DNA from: Ariolimax columbianus
Lineage: Eukaryota; Mollusca; Gastropoda; Stylommatophora; Arionidae
NCBI GenBank assembly: GCA_036924085.1
Contig: JAVGWX010000004.1
Span: 13,638,454-13,702,453, forward strand
DNA length: 64,000 nucleotides
Direction: 5' to 3'
Each line of letters opens with the position of its first letter. The stretch's first letter is position 1. Positions 1 to 12,330 of the stretch are shown in pieces. Both the position numbers and the translations under genes were made by a program. The notes under the pieces were generated by a model. The model was not told where the DNA came from. It did no database searches and was given only the letters and a program-made list of their open reading frames with translations.

Positions 1-974
1 CAGTAACTGACATCCTGCAAAGATTTGAAATCAAGTTAGGTTAGAGCGGAATGGGACACATGAGAGGACTGAGCTGGAGTGTGTACAATCAATAAGCTAC
101 AAGAGCCACAAGTACCCACACCCTTCGTCATTTGATGAGCGGGACTGGACAGCTATGGATATGCCAGGAGTGCAGTTAAGTCGATTCGTTGGAATAGAAA
201 AGAATAAGGAAGTGTGCAATGTGGTGAGCCGTCTATCATATAGGGGGTTACACAATATTTCTCGTAATCTCAAACAATTGTTTTAAGTGTGGCAGTGAAC
301 ATATTTTCGTCTTTGTTACATGTGCATCCACCAGAAAACACTGGAATCACTCTGTGAAACTCAACTGCCAGCTGGTTGGTTTGCATGAGCGACAACTGCA
401 ATAAGTGATATGGAAGTGCTGACCACAATCTTATAAATAAGATCAGTTGAGATCCCTACATCAAAGGCTGTCATGACTTCTCAACGTTCTATGTCTCTTG
501 TATTCCTGGTGCAGTCTAACAGCCATGTCCTCTCTTCTTTCATTGATGCTATCCTCCAATTTACAATTGTATCTTTACTTTACACTTTTCTATTTGTCCA
601 TCCATGCCGGTGTCCAGCAAGGTTTAATGTCTATTCTGAGCGTCTAAATAGTGTTAGATCACTTACTTTGTACGATAAAGGTACGAGATGCTTTTGCGGA
701 CCTAGTTATAAATTAGTACCAAGTTTACTTTTACGGAAAAAATCAGCAAGGAAGGGAACTGGCTACCTTGTCTCATAAACAAGCTTTGGCATCGTACAAC
801 TGCGTTTCTAACACTTCATCCCATTCAGCATTGCCTGTGGTGGAAATATGTTTTCCTTTAACGAATACTTTTCTATTCGTTTCAAATATCTTAGCTGACT
901 GATTCTCATCTTGTTCACTAACTCTAGTTTTAGTCTCAACCTCTCCAAAACTTCCTTTTTCGTTTTCTCTTTTC
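1..974. other. Left edge, no confident gene
   Basis: No gene can be supported. Around 285-345 the plus strand reads CFKCGSEHIFVFVTC (Cx2C..H..C), which resembles the zinc-knuckle tail that follows RNase H in some LINEs, but flanking frames are broken. The rest is AT-rich unique-looking sequence. Confidence 0.3.
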
Positions 975-2160
975 TAAACTTAACTTAACATGTTTATACT
1001 GGATTAGAAGGCTCTACAGAGTCTGTATACAACCAGCTTATTTCGCTTCACGGATACAGAAAATACTGTGAGCATCCAATCCATTGTTGAATGCATTAAC
1101 TCACTCTGCTTCCACTACATCCTGTGGCAATGCATTCCAAGAATTAACCACTCTCTGACTAAAAATATATTTCCTAATATCTATTCTGGACCTGTCTTTA
1201 AACAATTTGTAGTTGTGCCCTCTTGTTCTTGTAGCCGGTTGTACTTTGAAAAACTTGGCAAGTCTAATGTATCCTTTCCATTTATTAATTGATACACTTG
1301 TATTAAGTCACCTCGAATTCTTCTTTGATCTAGACACTGAAGACCCATTTTTTTAGTCTTTCCTCATAACTATAATTCTGAAACCCCACAATCATTTTTG
1401 CAGCTCTTCTTTGGCGGACGGCGTGGCCTAGTGGTTAAGTGACACGGCTCACAATCAGAAGGTGCTGGGTTCGATCCCCATCACAGAACCGGCCGTTACC
1501 CCGGGGAAGTAAACCCTTAGAAAATGCAAGAGGAAGCAGACCCGTACATAAAATGCATGCTGAAGTAGGATGCACTGGGGTGACAGGCGCAACGCACACC
1601 GCCTTGGGGAATAGAGAAATAAGGCGAACGGAAAACAAACAAACAAAAAACAAACAAAAAATATTGACCCCACACCTGAACACAGTATTCTAATTTAGGT
1701 CTCACCAATGATTTATATAACTTGACTATTACTTCCTTGCTCTTATGTGAGATGTTTATTTTTATCATACCTAACACGCGATTAACCTTTTTCACTGCCA
1801 CTTGGACTTGTTTCCGCACTTTTCCCAAATAATCCATTATAACTTCTAGGTCTCTTTCCTTTATTATTGTCCTAATATTGTTCTCTCCCATCATGTAACT
1901 ATATTCATTATTGGATCTTCACATGTGGAGTACTGTACATTTTTCTAAATTAAACTCCGTCTGCCACCTTTCAGACCATTTTTTAATCGTATCTAAATCC
2001 GATATAAATAGATTCATCGCTTCCGGAGAAGAGACACTCCCGTATAATTTTGTGTCATCCGGAAACTTTGCAATCATAGATGTGATATCAATGTCCAAAT
2101 GTCCAATTTTCGTTTCAATGGGTGTTATAGTTTCTTCTATATATCCACATTTCATTTGTT
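975..2160 (-). pseudogene. CR1-like LINE remnant (RT to 3' end)
   Basis: This is a decayed non-LTR retrotransposon read on the minus strand. At 2155-1919 the frame contains FPDDTKLYG, a degenerate form of the reverse-transcriptase catalytic box (F/YADDTK), followed by a KWSERWQTEFNLEKC-type stretch. At 1894-1685 it reads KAVKKxNRxLG- and LVRPKLEYCVQVWG-like, the thumb region typical of CR1/jockey-type elements. From 1413 to 975 the minus strand gives SYEERLKKMGLQCLDQRR and then the conserved 'RVxNLWNSLP' region in degenerate form. A SINE interrupts it at 1414-1663. Its 3' end matches another fragment at 35680-35880, and both finish in a TTAAG-rich tail. It is 5'-truncated and carries stops and frameshifts, so it is inactive. 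Confidence 0.8.
1414..1663 (+). mobile_element. tRNA-derived SINE (family 1), full-length copy
   Basis: The head carries a pol III A box (TGGCCTAGTGG) and a perfect B box (GGTTCGATCCC) at 1426-1475. A ~150-bp body and an A-rich AAAC-type tail follow, ending near 1663. A second copy lies on the minus strand at 28608-28876 and a fragment at 11845-11990. No clear target duplication is visible; the insertion in the CR1-like LINE appears to have lost some host sequence. Confidence 0.85.
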
Positions 2161-2577
2161 CTGATCACTGGTTGTTTATTGTGCATGTTTCTACGGCATA
2201 CACTAGTGACGACCATACATATAGCGGGTTCATTATTTCTATCTTCTATTTGCGAGTGTCTTGTTTTGTCTGCCATTATTGGTCCCCTGTCCCTGAAAAC
2301 ATTCAAATATATATTTTCCTTTTTTTCTGAATTTTATATCGCATCTTCCATCATTAACTATTATATTGCCAAGAAAGGTGAAGGTTTTGATACGTTCCAC
2401 TACGTGATCGCTTATTCGTATCTGCAGAGCTGAATTGTGTGTGTGTCTACCTTAATAATCAGAATAGTTTGAATATTCTGTCCAGTTGCGGAGTTCATAA
2501 AGGATTGTTTTAATTCTTCTCTCCTGTATAATTTTGATCAGTATTTCAGTTGCTTGATGCATCAAGTTGATTGCTCT
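2161..2577. other. Unannotated stretch
   Basis: I see no gene. It may include further degenerate 5' sequence of the adjacent CR1-like LINE, but no motif supports this. Confidence 0.4.
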
Positions 2578-2812
2578 TCTTTTTTCTTCTTCTTCTTCTT
2601 CTACTTCTTTTTCTTCTTCTTTTTCTTCTTCTTCTTGTTCTTCTTCTTCTTCTTCTTCTTCTTCTCAATCTCCAGCTACCAAGCCTTGAACAGGGCTATG
2701 CAAGCAGCAGGAAGTAGTCCAGAGAATGAAATGCATTGTGTCGCTAGTTTACAGCTTGACTGCGATACTTGCACCTTTCGGTCCGACACATCCGTCTTCG
2801 GCAGATAATTGC
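2578..2812. repeat. (TTC)n tract plus dispersed repeat fragment
   Basis: About 90 bases of TTC/TTTTC repeats lead into TCTCAATCTCC-GCTACCAAG. The same junction, TTC repeats followed by CTCAATCTTCCGCTACCAAG, recurs at 9305-9350, and a reverse-complement trace lies at 16045-16075. These are probably 3' ends of one dispersed element with a (GAA)n tail. Confidence 0.6.
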
Positions 2813-4629
2813 ACTACAATGTGTACATTCACATGCATGGGGTGTTTTGTCCCAGTGTTATATATCTGAGATCCTCAGGTCATGCGATAAAGATCCTGTA
2901 TTTCAGAAGTCATTGCAAAAATCAGTGATTTTATCTATACAATAATTATGAAGGACCTCTATCATTCTACATTATGGTGTCTCTTCTTTATGCATTCTCT
3001 TTGCTCGAATCTGACTAAATATTTATAATTTGTTGCCAATTTTGCAGAACTTGAAATTATTTTAATATTAATTTATATTTGTTTCTGTATTGTTCCTATA
3101 TTTATTCCATTATGCTACTTTGTTTATATATAAATGCATTTTCAAATACACATATTTACCATGTGAGATCATATTGTAAGATAAACAATCAATATTGTCC
3201 AAATTCAAGCAGTCATATCTCGGCTCGGTTAGCTGCTGCTGTCTTTCTACTCGTCTTCTCTATAATTTCAGAAATTCATTCAATTTCTATATTGTGTAAT
3301 GATCCCGCGTTACAAATAATAACACACCTTAACGCTTGAAATCATTTCAAATATTGGCCCATTTTCATATTCATATCTGCACAAACAATTGTCATTTTGA
3401 TAATAATTGTGCATGTCTTTAGTTTTGCCTTGTAATACTATTACAGTCCACTATACATGGTCGCACACTACATATGTAATTAATATAAATGATTATGCAA
3501 CCCTATACAATACATGTGTATTTTGGCTTAAATATATTAATTCATGGGACTTAACTAAAGACAAGCCGTGGAAATTCGGTTATTTGACCACAAATTAGTT
3601 TCATATATTCTTCCTGGCTTTTAACAAATCAAAATACAACAATAATTGCTAATAAATAATAGCACTTTTATCATCTAGTGATTTTAATTTACCTCTATCT
3701 CTATCCCTATCTCTCTCTCTTTCTCTCTCTCTCTTTCTCACTCTTTCTCTCTCTCTCTATATATATATATATAGTGTCTGTCATGAAACTAACTCACGTG
3801 TGAGCGCATGTTCTCATCTATTTCGCTATTCAAATGAACAAAGACCTTATTTCCGATGTAAATAAATTAGCCCTAGGAAAAACCACGGCTCTCCCTGTGT
3901 GGACAACCAACCCTGGGGATCAAGTCTTACCTTTGATTATCATCATCCAGTGTCTCGTGACCGCTGAAAAATGGAAGTAAAAAAGTGTTAGTTAACACTG
4001 ATGGAGGTGGTTTCACGTCTACATACACAAGTATATTAATTGGTCTGTAAATATTTCTTGAAATTGTACAAGATCGATTCTAATACAGTAATGTAACTGT
4101 TTTTTAATAGTTTCACCTCTATTAAATAAATGGGTGTACTCTAGCGTTGCCTATCTTGTTTTTGTTTGGGTTTTTTCAGATGAAATAACTACATTGCATT
4201 GCCAGATGAATGAAGTCCTTCAATTACTTGTGATTAATTGATGTATTTGTTTTAGCTGAGCGATTTGACACGGATCATCGATTTGATGTCAGTCAATTGC
4301 TGACACTGCTTCTAAGGCGCCTGACAATAACAAAGACCAGATCAACTCTTCTGTGTTTGTTAAGAAACATCCAATTGGAATCAAGAGGAAAAAATGCAAT
4401 ATGTAAAATGAAATTCCTAAAATCAGCGTCCAACATGAACATTAGAACGATTTCAGGAAAAAACTGCAAATCGAATGATTTAGCAGTAACATGTGATAAA
4501 ACTAGCATCAATATGTGAGGGGGAGGGAGGTGGGAGGGGTGGCGGGAGAAAGGAGAGAAAAAAGAGAGAGAGAGAGAAATAGAGAGAGAGCTGAGTCCGA
4601 TTATGCATAGTCGACCAGACCACCGCGTC
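2813..4629. other. AT-rich stretch with (CT)n tract
   Basis: No gene or element recognised. A CT/TCTATC microsatellite followed by (TA)n lies at 3690-3772 and a purine-rich (GA)n tract at 4515-4590. Confidence 0.5.
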
Positions 4630-4905
4630 AGGATCAGGCACAATATGCTGACCACGATCACTAACTCTCTTCCATGTGGCGTTCCCTGGAAATAAGTTAT
4701 TTTCAAGGCAGTCTGGCTGACGAGATGTGGATCAACTTGATCCCCCTAGTTGTGAACGTGTCTCAGATGAAGCATAACCACATGAAGGATCACGGTCCTC
4801 CTTCATCAGCACCCTCGGGATGTAACTAAAGCTATAACTCGCCATTTAACGCCTTTTTTCAAGAAGTACGACACTTACTCATTGGGGGCATTCAACATCA
4901 TCATC
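4630..4905 (+). mobile_element. SINE-like dispersed repeat (family 3), copy a
   Basis: Aligns by eye with 41683-42031 (plus) and 61640-62017 (minus). Shared blocks are 'caggrtcaggca', 'ttcatcagcacsctc.ggatgt' and 'cattnnnggcattcaaca'. It ends in an (ATC)n tail where the other copies have (CAA)n. No coding potential is seen, so it is probably non-autonomous. Confidence 0.65.
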
Positions 4906-4916
4906 ATCATTGCAGC

Positions 4917-5455
4917 GTGTATGCCCACTGCTGGAGTCTTGTATGCCCACTGCTGGAGTCCGCTAGTGAGGTTTATAAAGCTGGAGTCTTGTATGCCCAC
5001 TGCTGGAGTCTTGTATGTCCACTGCTGGAGTCTTGTATGCCCACTGCTGGAGTCTTGTATGCCCACTGCTGGAGTCCGCTAGTGAGGTTTATAAAGCTGG
5101 AGTCGTGTATGCCCACTGCTGGAGTCTTGTATGCCCACTGCTGGAGTCCGCTAGTGAGGTTTATAAAGCTGGAGTCTTGTATGCCCACTGCTGGAGTCCG
5201 CTAGTGAGGTTTATAGAGCTGGAGTCTTGTATGCCCACTGCTGAAGTCTTGTACGCCCACTACTGAAGTCTTGTATGCCCACTGCTGGAGTCCGCTAGTG
5301 AAGTTTATAGAGCTGGAGTCTTGTATGCCCACTGCTGAAGTCTTGTATGTCCAATGCGGAAGTCTTGTATGTCCACTGCTGGAGTCTTGTATGCCCACTG
5401 CTGAAGTCTTGTATGCCCACTGCTGGAGTCCGCTAGTGAGATTTATAGAGCTGAA
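4917..5455. repeat. Composite minisatellite, 22-bp and ~52-bp units
   Basis: Tandem units of GTATGCCCACTGCTGGAGTC plus TT alternate with a longer unit in which CGCTAGTGAGGTTTATAAAGCTGGAGTC is added. The longer module resembles the flanking sequence at 5428-5455, where the array meets a tRNA-like SINE. Several overlapping frames are open only because of the repeat. Confidence 0.9.
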
Positions 5456-5612
5456 CAATAAGGTTCGTTTGTCCGTGACGTCGTCATGCAGTGCACGATC
5501 TAGGTTCTTGTCTCACCTCCGAAAAGCATAGAGTAAACTAGGATTTGAACCAACCTCCCTTGGTCAGGATACCGGAATATATCTCGCTCGGCCACCCGCC
5601 CACCATAATATA
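5456..5612 (-). mobile_element. tRNA-like SINE head (family 5)
   Basis: On the minus strand, from 5612 leftwards, GTGGCCGAGCG (A box) is followed ~35 bases later by GGTTCAAATCC (B box), a Leu/Ser-tRNA-like pattern. The acceptor stem does not pair, so it is not a functional tRNA gene. The body runs left into the minisatellite. Confidence 0.55.
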
Positions 5613-6449
5613 TAAGAGAAATAACTGAGGAAAAGTACAGTTTCACGCATCTTCGCCATCAAAACAAAAACATTCGACCACCATCCTAGGAGGCAGCTGG
5701 ACTACACAGTCGCACGAGCGACGGAAAGGGAGATATTACAATCATTTAATACCATATGTCAAAGTCACGCTCGATGGATTATCCCAGCCAGCGCGCGGTG
5801 CTGTCAGCATTGTTGTCGTCCGTTCAAGATTGAACTACCAGGAAAGGATATGTGTCGTGATTGGTTTCCAGATTCTTTAGCGCCTTACGACATACACAAC
5901 TCTCTCATATCGCGCGCGTAGCTATGTCACACATCATTGCCACACCTGCAAATAGCCTAATCCTTCTAGAATCCTAAATAGAAAATATATAGAGTATGAA
6001 ATAATATTTGCATAATGTATAAACAAATAAAGTGATGTTTAGCTCCAAGCTGGAATGTAGTGAAATCAATTTCATATTTCAGCTGTCTTTTTATCGCCCG
6101 TCCTCCCAACATGACCAACCATTTGTCCTCGTGTGTTCGAAAAAGTAAATATTAAATTACTCATAAAAAATTCAGTAATGCAGGAATGGAAATGCAACTC
6201 AACAGCCGCAGTGTTTGATACATGCACAACATATCTTAGAACATAAATATGTGGATGTAATAATTGCTTCTTTAAAAATAGACATGTGTAGAAATATACA
6301 CGAATATATTATATCTTATATTAAAGTATAAACGTGCGGAGATAGTATTTATCTATTGCAGAAAATTCTGGTTGTTTTTTTTTAATATTAATACCCAACA
6401 CACAACAATCAAATCCAATTGAAGTCAATTTCGTACACTAAGCCTAATA
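5613..6449. other. Unannotated stretch
   Basis: I see no gene, repeat array or element. Sequence from about 5950 on is AT-rich. Confidence 0.5.
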
Positions 6450-8975
6450 TCCAATTCTTCGAAAATGTTACTGGCAATAATTAAGAAAAGAATTGACAAC
6501 CAGATATAATCTGTGCTAAATTAAAACCACATTTTGGGTTTCGGAAGGATGAAGGTGCTAGAGAGGCAGTTGGAACACTGGCGTTTCCTGCAGAGAGAAT
6601 GACAGAAGAGGGAAGAGCTCTCTTTACTTCCTTTATTGACTATAAATGACTTTTGACATAATGCAACGGAACAAACGTTTCCCTATTTAAGATCAGCTAA
6701 AGGTGAACTGAGCAATAATTAAACTAATACTGAATTTGTATGAACACCAAAGACGAATATAGCACTCAAGGAGGGAATCACTTGTCTTGGTCATAACATG
6801 ACACATGGAAGGTTCCATGTTCTAGTATATTACTCAATGATTAGATCAAATCCGACCTACACTATGCAACTCTCTCCTGAATAATGCAATCTAACTACAC
6901 TATATACTACAACTGCGTAAGCATACTAAGGATGTCTTTTACTTGTTCGCCAGTGTATCAATTTGTATTATACCTCTAAACAAATCTGTTTGAATATCCA
7001 TGAGGAAAAGACAAAAAATAAATAGGGTCAATGGAGCAAACACAGAACCAATAAGGCTGACAGGTACGTCACTGGAAGAGGTAGAGGTATTTACATACCT
7101 AGGAAGTATCATCAACATGGAAGGCGGTACAGACGATGATATAAAAATAAGGATACAAAAAATAAGAGTTGCATTCGGAATGTTGAAATCCATATGGAAC
7201 TTCGAGGAAATAAATAGGAAGGCAAAAATAAAGATTTTCAATTCAAATGTGAAGCCAGTTCTGCTGTATGGAGCTGAAACCTGAAGAATGAACAAAGGTG
7301 TAACAGAGTTGCAAGAGTCCAACGAGCCAACACCAGGGATGTCTTGAAAATACCATTCGTTGTACCCACACATAACTTGAGAACCCTGCCCGAACGATTG
7401 AGTTCATTGAACGGGTCATTGTTCTGAATTCTCAAACAATACTCGTTTAAGACTGTCCAGCCAAAATGGTTACCTTACCATGATTTCTACTGAGAATTAC
7501 ACGACCTTCCTGGTCACATAGTAGGTTAAAAAAAACAAGTTTTCTTTTTCAAGTGACACGGAAATGAACTCAAGACAAACAGAAGTCATTGACCAAAGCG
7601 GACAGCTTGGAATATAAGCTCGGGAATGAGGGTTGCGGGAGAATAGAAAAAGCAGAGAATAGAAGACTACCGTGCAGTTAGTAGGCAGGATACAGACCAG
7701 ATCAGAAGCTAGGATAGACTACAGAACATAGCCAGTGAGTGACAAGAATAGAGAGATACAATTAGAAGTCACCGAAGCAACCAACACTGGAAGGAAACGC
7801 GAGACCAGACACGTGTAAGAATCTGCCTATTTGTTATGGTCTGTTTGAGTCGTCGCTAAAACCTGTCACACGTGACACTGACTGCCAGAGGGAGACGACT
7901 TGCTTCAACACGAAACTGTCGACCAGGACAACACGTCGTAACACGTGTGTTATCCTTTGTCTGACACCCACAGTAACATAACCACTGTCGTATGTCATAG
8001 GCCCGAGAACATTTGCAGTGGCCGAACTCCTGACAACAGACGACGAAGAATAATAACCAGCAGATCTGATCAGTGTAGACATCTTCCGGACGTTGAGACG
8101 AGACAGGAGGCTCAGAAGACATCTACGTTGTATAAGCTGAGAGGTGGGACATAAGATCGCCAGACGAGCGAGGACAGAGCAATTAGGACTGAGAAAAATT
8201 AGCCAGACATCATTGTATCAACGTAAAAGAGGTATAGACTGTGAATAAAACAATTTTCTAGATCTGGGTAATGTTAGTGCAAGAGAAATATATGTGCAAA
8301 TTGCATGCAGCTCTTGAAAGTGATTATATTTAGTTAGAGAAGTGTTGAAAATAAAACTTTTAACGATTCTCATGCTTAGTATTACTATTATAATGTGTAT
8401 AATGTTCGACAAATAAACATTCATTGCTTTGCTGTTGTTAAAAGAATTGTTAGTGCTTTTAATTAAAGTGTGAGTTAAGGAGTGATAATGGTAAGGAAGA
8501 AAGTTAGTAATAAGTGGTGAGGGTTAACATTGCTACATATAAATAAATGAGACCGTGACATAGGAAAGCTTTAACGTTAACCCTGCCACAAAGGCAATGA
8601 CAGGAGACTGCAGAGTTTTGACAACATATACCTGAGAAAGATTCTTGGTATAAAACGGTTTGACAAAGTTACAAGCGACAGACTGTGGGAGAGAGTGGGA
8701 CAAGGTTAAATGGAACAGGTAATCTTAGGAAGAAAATGGAGATGGATGGGTCATACATTAGGAAAGTCCCAGGCCAGTATCACCAAGCAATCCCTGTCAT
8801 GAAACCAGCAGTGAAGGAGAGGCATAGGCAGACCAAGGAATACATGGAGACGAGATCTGGAGGCGGAAGTAAGTAAAATAGTAAATTTGCTGGGAGGAAG
8901 TGCAAAAGATTGGACAGGACAGAGCTACTTGGCGAAGGTTAATGGATGGCCTATGCACCCCTGTGTGATAGAAGG
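6450..8975 (+). pseudogene. RTE-like LINE remnant K, split by a ~1.3-kb insertion
   Basis: A decayed reverse-transcriptase element on the plus strand. Near 6535 it reads HFGFRKDEGAREAVGTLAF, then EGRALFTSFIDY, the fingers/palm region; frameshifts and stops break it. At 7000-7284 a clean 95-codon stretch contains FTYLGSIIN, IRIQKIRVAFGMLKSIW and VLLYGAET, the thumb region shared by RTE-type elements. The 3' part resumes at about 8603 with LQSFDNIYLRKILGIKRFD, KWRWMGHTLGK and GRPRNTWRRDLEAE. The interruption at 7299-8602 looks like a solo LTR. No endonuclease domain is visible upstream, so the copy is 5'-truncated, and it is inactive. Assignment to the RTE group is by motif memory and not a search. 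Confidence 0.75.
7299..8602. mobile_element. Possible solo LTR inside LINE K
   Basis: About 1.3 kb of unrelated sequence lies between two halves of LINE K. It can be read as starting TGTAACAG and ending CAATGACA, the TG..CA form of LTRs. It has a TATA-like AATATAAG near 7612 and AATAAA signals near 8243 and 8540. No internal coding region is present. Exact ends and a target duplication are not certain; an alternative border uses the AGAGT present on both sides (7314 and 8613). Confidence 0.4.
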
Positions 8976-10819
8976 CGAAAGAGAGAGTGTATCAATTGCT
9001 TTAAAATTACTGTAGGCAGCTATATTATTTATGGTTTCAAGCGATGTTAAAAGATGAATTATTGGTTTTAGGGATAAGCGTATTGTAGTGTCTAGCGTTT
9101 CCCTGTCTGACTTTGATCACTGAAAAAGAGTGACATCAGAAGACAAACCGACCAGGTTTTCCTTTTCACGGCGATTAAGTGAGCGTGAGTTAACATGTTC
9201 CATGAAGGGATTAGTAGTTTAAGATTTGACTCTGCGAGGATCTTCATTGCCTGGGTAATTATGATAACAATTTTGAAAAAAAGTCTTTTAATGTTGACTT
9301 ATTATAGCTTCTTTTTCTTCTGCGTTCGTTCTCAATCTTCCGCTACCAAGTAGCAGGATTTAGTCCTAAATATGCATATATCTATATACCAAATATCAGT
9401 AAGCATCTTTGAGATTTGTTTTTTTTCCGAAATAGAATTACTTTTCTTTGGATTGTATCAGCACCAGGCCCGCCCGATCTGGTTAGTCAGTCTGCCCTCC
9501 TAACTTCAGGTATGATGAATAATCGTATCGATCGCTTAAACTGTGGGGGGTCGATGCTAACTCAACTCGTACTGTACCGGCATCGACTAATATATATGTG
9601 CTGAAACACAATAATCGATTTGACAAACTATACATGAATGTCTTGTTCAGCGATTCTCAAACAAACTGATTCTTTTTCAGACTGCCATCAGAAATGAAGT
9701 GTTAAAGTCTGTAATGCAGTAGGTCCAACCACGGCTTTTTTTTTATTTGCAGGAGTGACAAGTTTCAGTAGTCTTCATAGCTGCAAGCCAAGTGCCCATT
9801 TACAGCTCGAAAAGCTGCAATGTGTCAAATAACAGGCTCAGCAGATACTAACTAACAGCTGTAAACGAACACTATCACCATGTGTCATGACTAGCCGCAT
9901 TCAAAATCAGTTCAGGCCTCAACTGTCAGTTATTGCAACATTGCAAAGCTTTAATTAGACAATGCTTCTATTGGCATCTTGTGGCCCAGATTCAGTTATT
10001 CCCTCCTTGTTTTCGTTAATTCATTCTTCCAACGATTATTCATAATATTATGACATCTTTCAGATTCCTTTGACTCGTAATTTGAAGGATTATGCTCGCT
10101 TATTCGCTATATTTTATTACTTTTTCTTGCCATACTTTTTTCATCTTAAATTATAACTGCTCACTTATTACTTGTCCATGCTTGGATGTCTCACCAGGAC
10201 CCAGTTTTCTGTCGCTGTAATGAATAGTTATCTGATATCAGATCAATTGCGATCTCCATATTGAAGATGAAACGTGCCCTAATGTTTGCTTTGATAATGC
10301 AATCTGATAGACTTTTTTCATACCTATCTCGTGATGATATCCACCAACTGTTAGCATATTTTACTATTTGCACACTTATCTTGTTTTGTTATTAGTTTGG
10401 TTTTCTGACACTGATTTTCATTATTAATTCTTTTGTTTCCCCAATTTGATCCCGGTATATTGACTTGTCTTTTTGTGTGTCTGTAGTCAAAAGCCCTCAA
10501 ATCGCTTCATCAACTGTTTGCTCATATTGGACAAGGTAATCAGTGTCACTGTAGACAGCACCTCAAATCCTCACAATCGCTATGTATACATCAAATGTCA
10601 ATGGAAAATAATGAACACACGCATTTTTCCAGCATGACTCTAGGTGACAAAATATATAGCAACTGGTAATAGATGCTTCCACCCATCCTTGACAATAGCA
10701 GATTTTGAATAGAGTCTCTATTTAAAGGTTGAATAACATCAGTTTATCGTTGCAGAGATGTACAGCTGTAAAAATGGGCACATATCATAACGACTAGTGA
10801 TACACATAAAATCAAATAT
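8976..10819. other. Unannotated stretch
   Basis: No gene found. Only a short dispersed-repeat fragment at 9305-9350 (TTC tract plus CTCAATCTTCCGCTACCAAG) is recognisable. Confidence 0.5.
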
Positions 10820-11844
10820 CAATAGTTACTGAAAGAAGTGAAGATCGAGGTTGTCTGGCATCAACAACCCAAACTTGATCAATAGCTCCCGAAAGAAGTG
10901 AAGATCGAGGTTGTCTAGCATCAACAACCCAAACTTGATCAGTAGCCACCGCAAGAAGATCGGTGTTGTCTGGCATCAACAACCCAAACTTGATCAGTAG
11001 CCACCGCAAGAAGATCGGTGTTGTCTGGCATCAATAACCCAAACGTGATCAGTAGCCACCGCAGGAAGATTGAGGTTGTCTAGCATAAACAACCCAAACT
11101 TGATCAGTAGCCACCGCAAGAAGATCGGTGTTGTCTGGCATCAACAACCCAAACTTGATCAGTAGCCACAGCAAGAAAATCGGTGTTGTCTGGCATCAAC
11201 AACCCAAACTTGATCAGTAGCCACCGCAAGACGATCGGTGTTGTCTGGCATCAACAACCCAAACTTGATCAGTAGCCACCCCAAGAAGATCGGTGTTGTC
11301 TGGCATCAACAACCCAAACTTGATCAGTATCGACCGCAAGAAGATCGGTGTTGTCTGGCATCAACAACCCAAACTTGATCAGTAGCCACCGCAAGAAGAT
11401 TGGTGTTGTCTGGCATCAACAACCCAAACTTGATCAGTAGCCACCGCAAGAAGATCGGTGTTGTCTGGCATCAACGACCCAAACTTGATCAGTAGCCACC
11501 GCAAGAAGATCGGTGTTGTCTGGCATAAACAACCCAAACTTAATCAGTAGCCACCGCAAGAAGATCGGTGTTGTCTGGCATCAACAACCCAAACTTGATC
11601 AGTAGCCACCGCAAGAAGATCGGTGTTGTCTGGCATCAACAACCCAAACTTGATCAGTAGCCACCGCAAGAAGATTGAAGTTGTCTAGCATAGACAACCC
11701 AAACTTGACCATTAGCCACCGCAAGAAGATCGGTGTTGTCTGGCATCAACGACCCAAACTTGATCAGTAGCCACCGCAAGAAGATTGAAGTTGTCTAGCA
11801 TAGACAACCCAAACTTGACCATTAGCCACCGCAAGAAGATCGGT
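10820..11844. repeat. 55-bp minisatellite, about 18 copies
   Basis: The unit begins GATCAGTAGCCACCGCAAGA and continues through GGTGTTGTCTGGCATCAAC and AACCCAAACTT. Units are well conserved in the middle and diverge at both ends. The unit length is not a multiple of three and no frame persists. Confidence 0.95.
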
Positions 11845-11990
11845 GTTACCCTGGTCGTAACCCTGCTGGAAGTAATCCCATTTAAGACATTTGGGCTGAA
11901 GTCGGATGCAATTGATCGTTGTCACAAAAAAGAGTGCAACGCACACGTCCTAAGAACACTTAGCGAACGAGCGAAAATGAAAAGAAACCA
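11845..11990 (+). mobile_element. SINE family 1 fragment
   Basis: 5'-truncated. It starts at GTTACCCTGG and contains GCTGAAGTCGGATGCA and GTGCAACGCACAC, matching the body of the SINE at 1414-1663. It abuts the last unit of the 55-bp array directly. Confidence 0.65.
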
Positions 11991-12330
11991 ATGACCCCAC
12001 AAAAACACAAATAAATCCTTAAACAAGCATGAGTCAGTAGCCTGGAGGACACAAATACATAGACAAACACTTACGTCCCGAATAAAAGACCTTCAACGGG
12101 GAAAAGAAGAACACAATTGGAAAAATTACATTTATGGTTACATAATGACAAATTAAAAAAATATGCATTACAATATCTATATACAAATGTGAATAATAAA
12201 TGAGTAGCCGGTTCTGCTCCAAAAGCGCAGGTAAAAAAGGAACTCACGATAGAATTCAGTCTATCATTAAGAGGCCTCTAACTCTTGATCCTCTTCCGCA
12301 GTAGCTACCATGAGACTACTCTGATGTGTA
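11991..12330. other. Spacer between two arrays
   Basis: Nothing recognisable. Unique-looking AT-rich sequence. Confidence 0.5.

Noticed and set aside
5540..5612. A functional tRNA-Leu/Ser gene (minus strand)
   Set aside because: A and B boxes are present but the acceptor stem does not pair and a SINE-like body follows.
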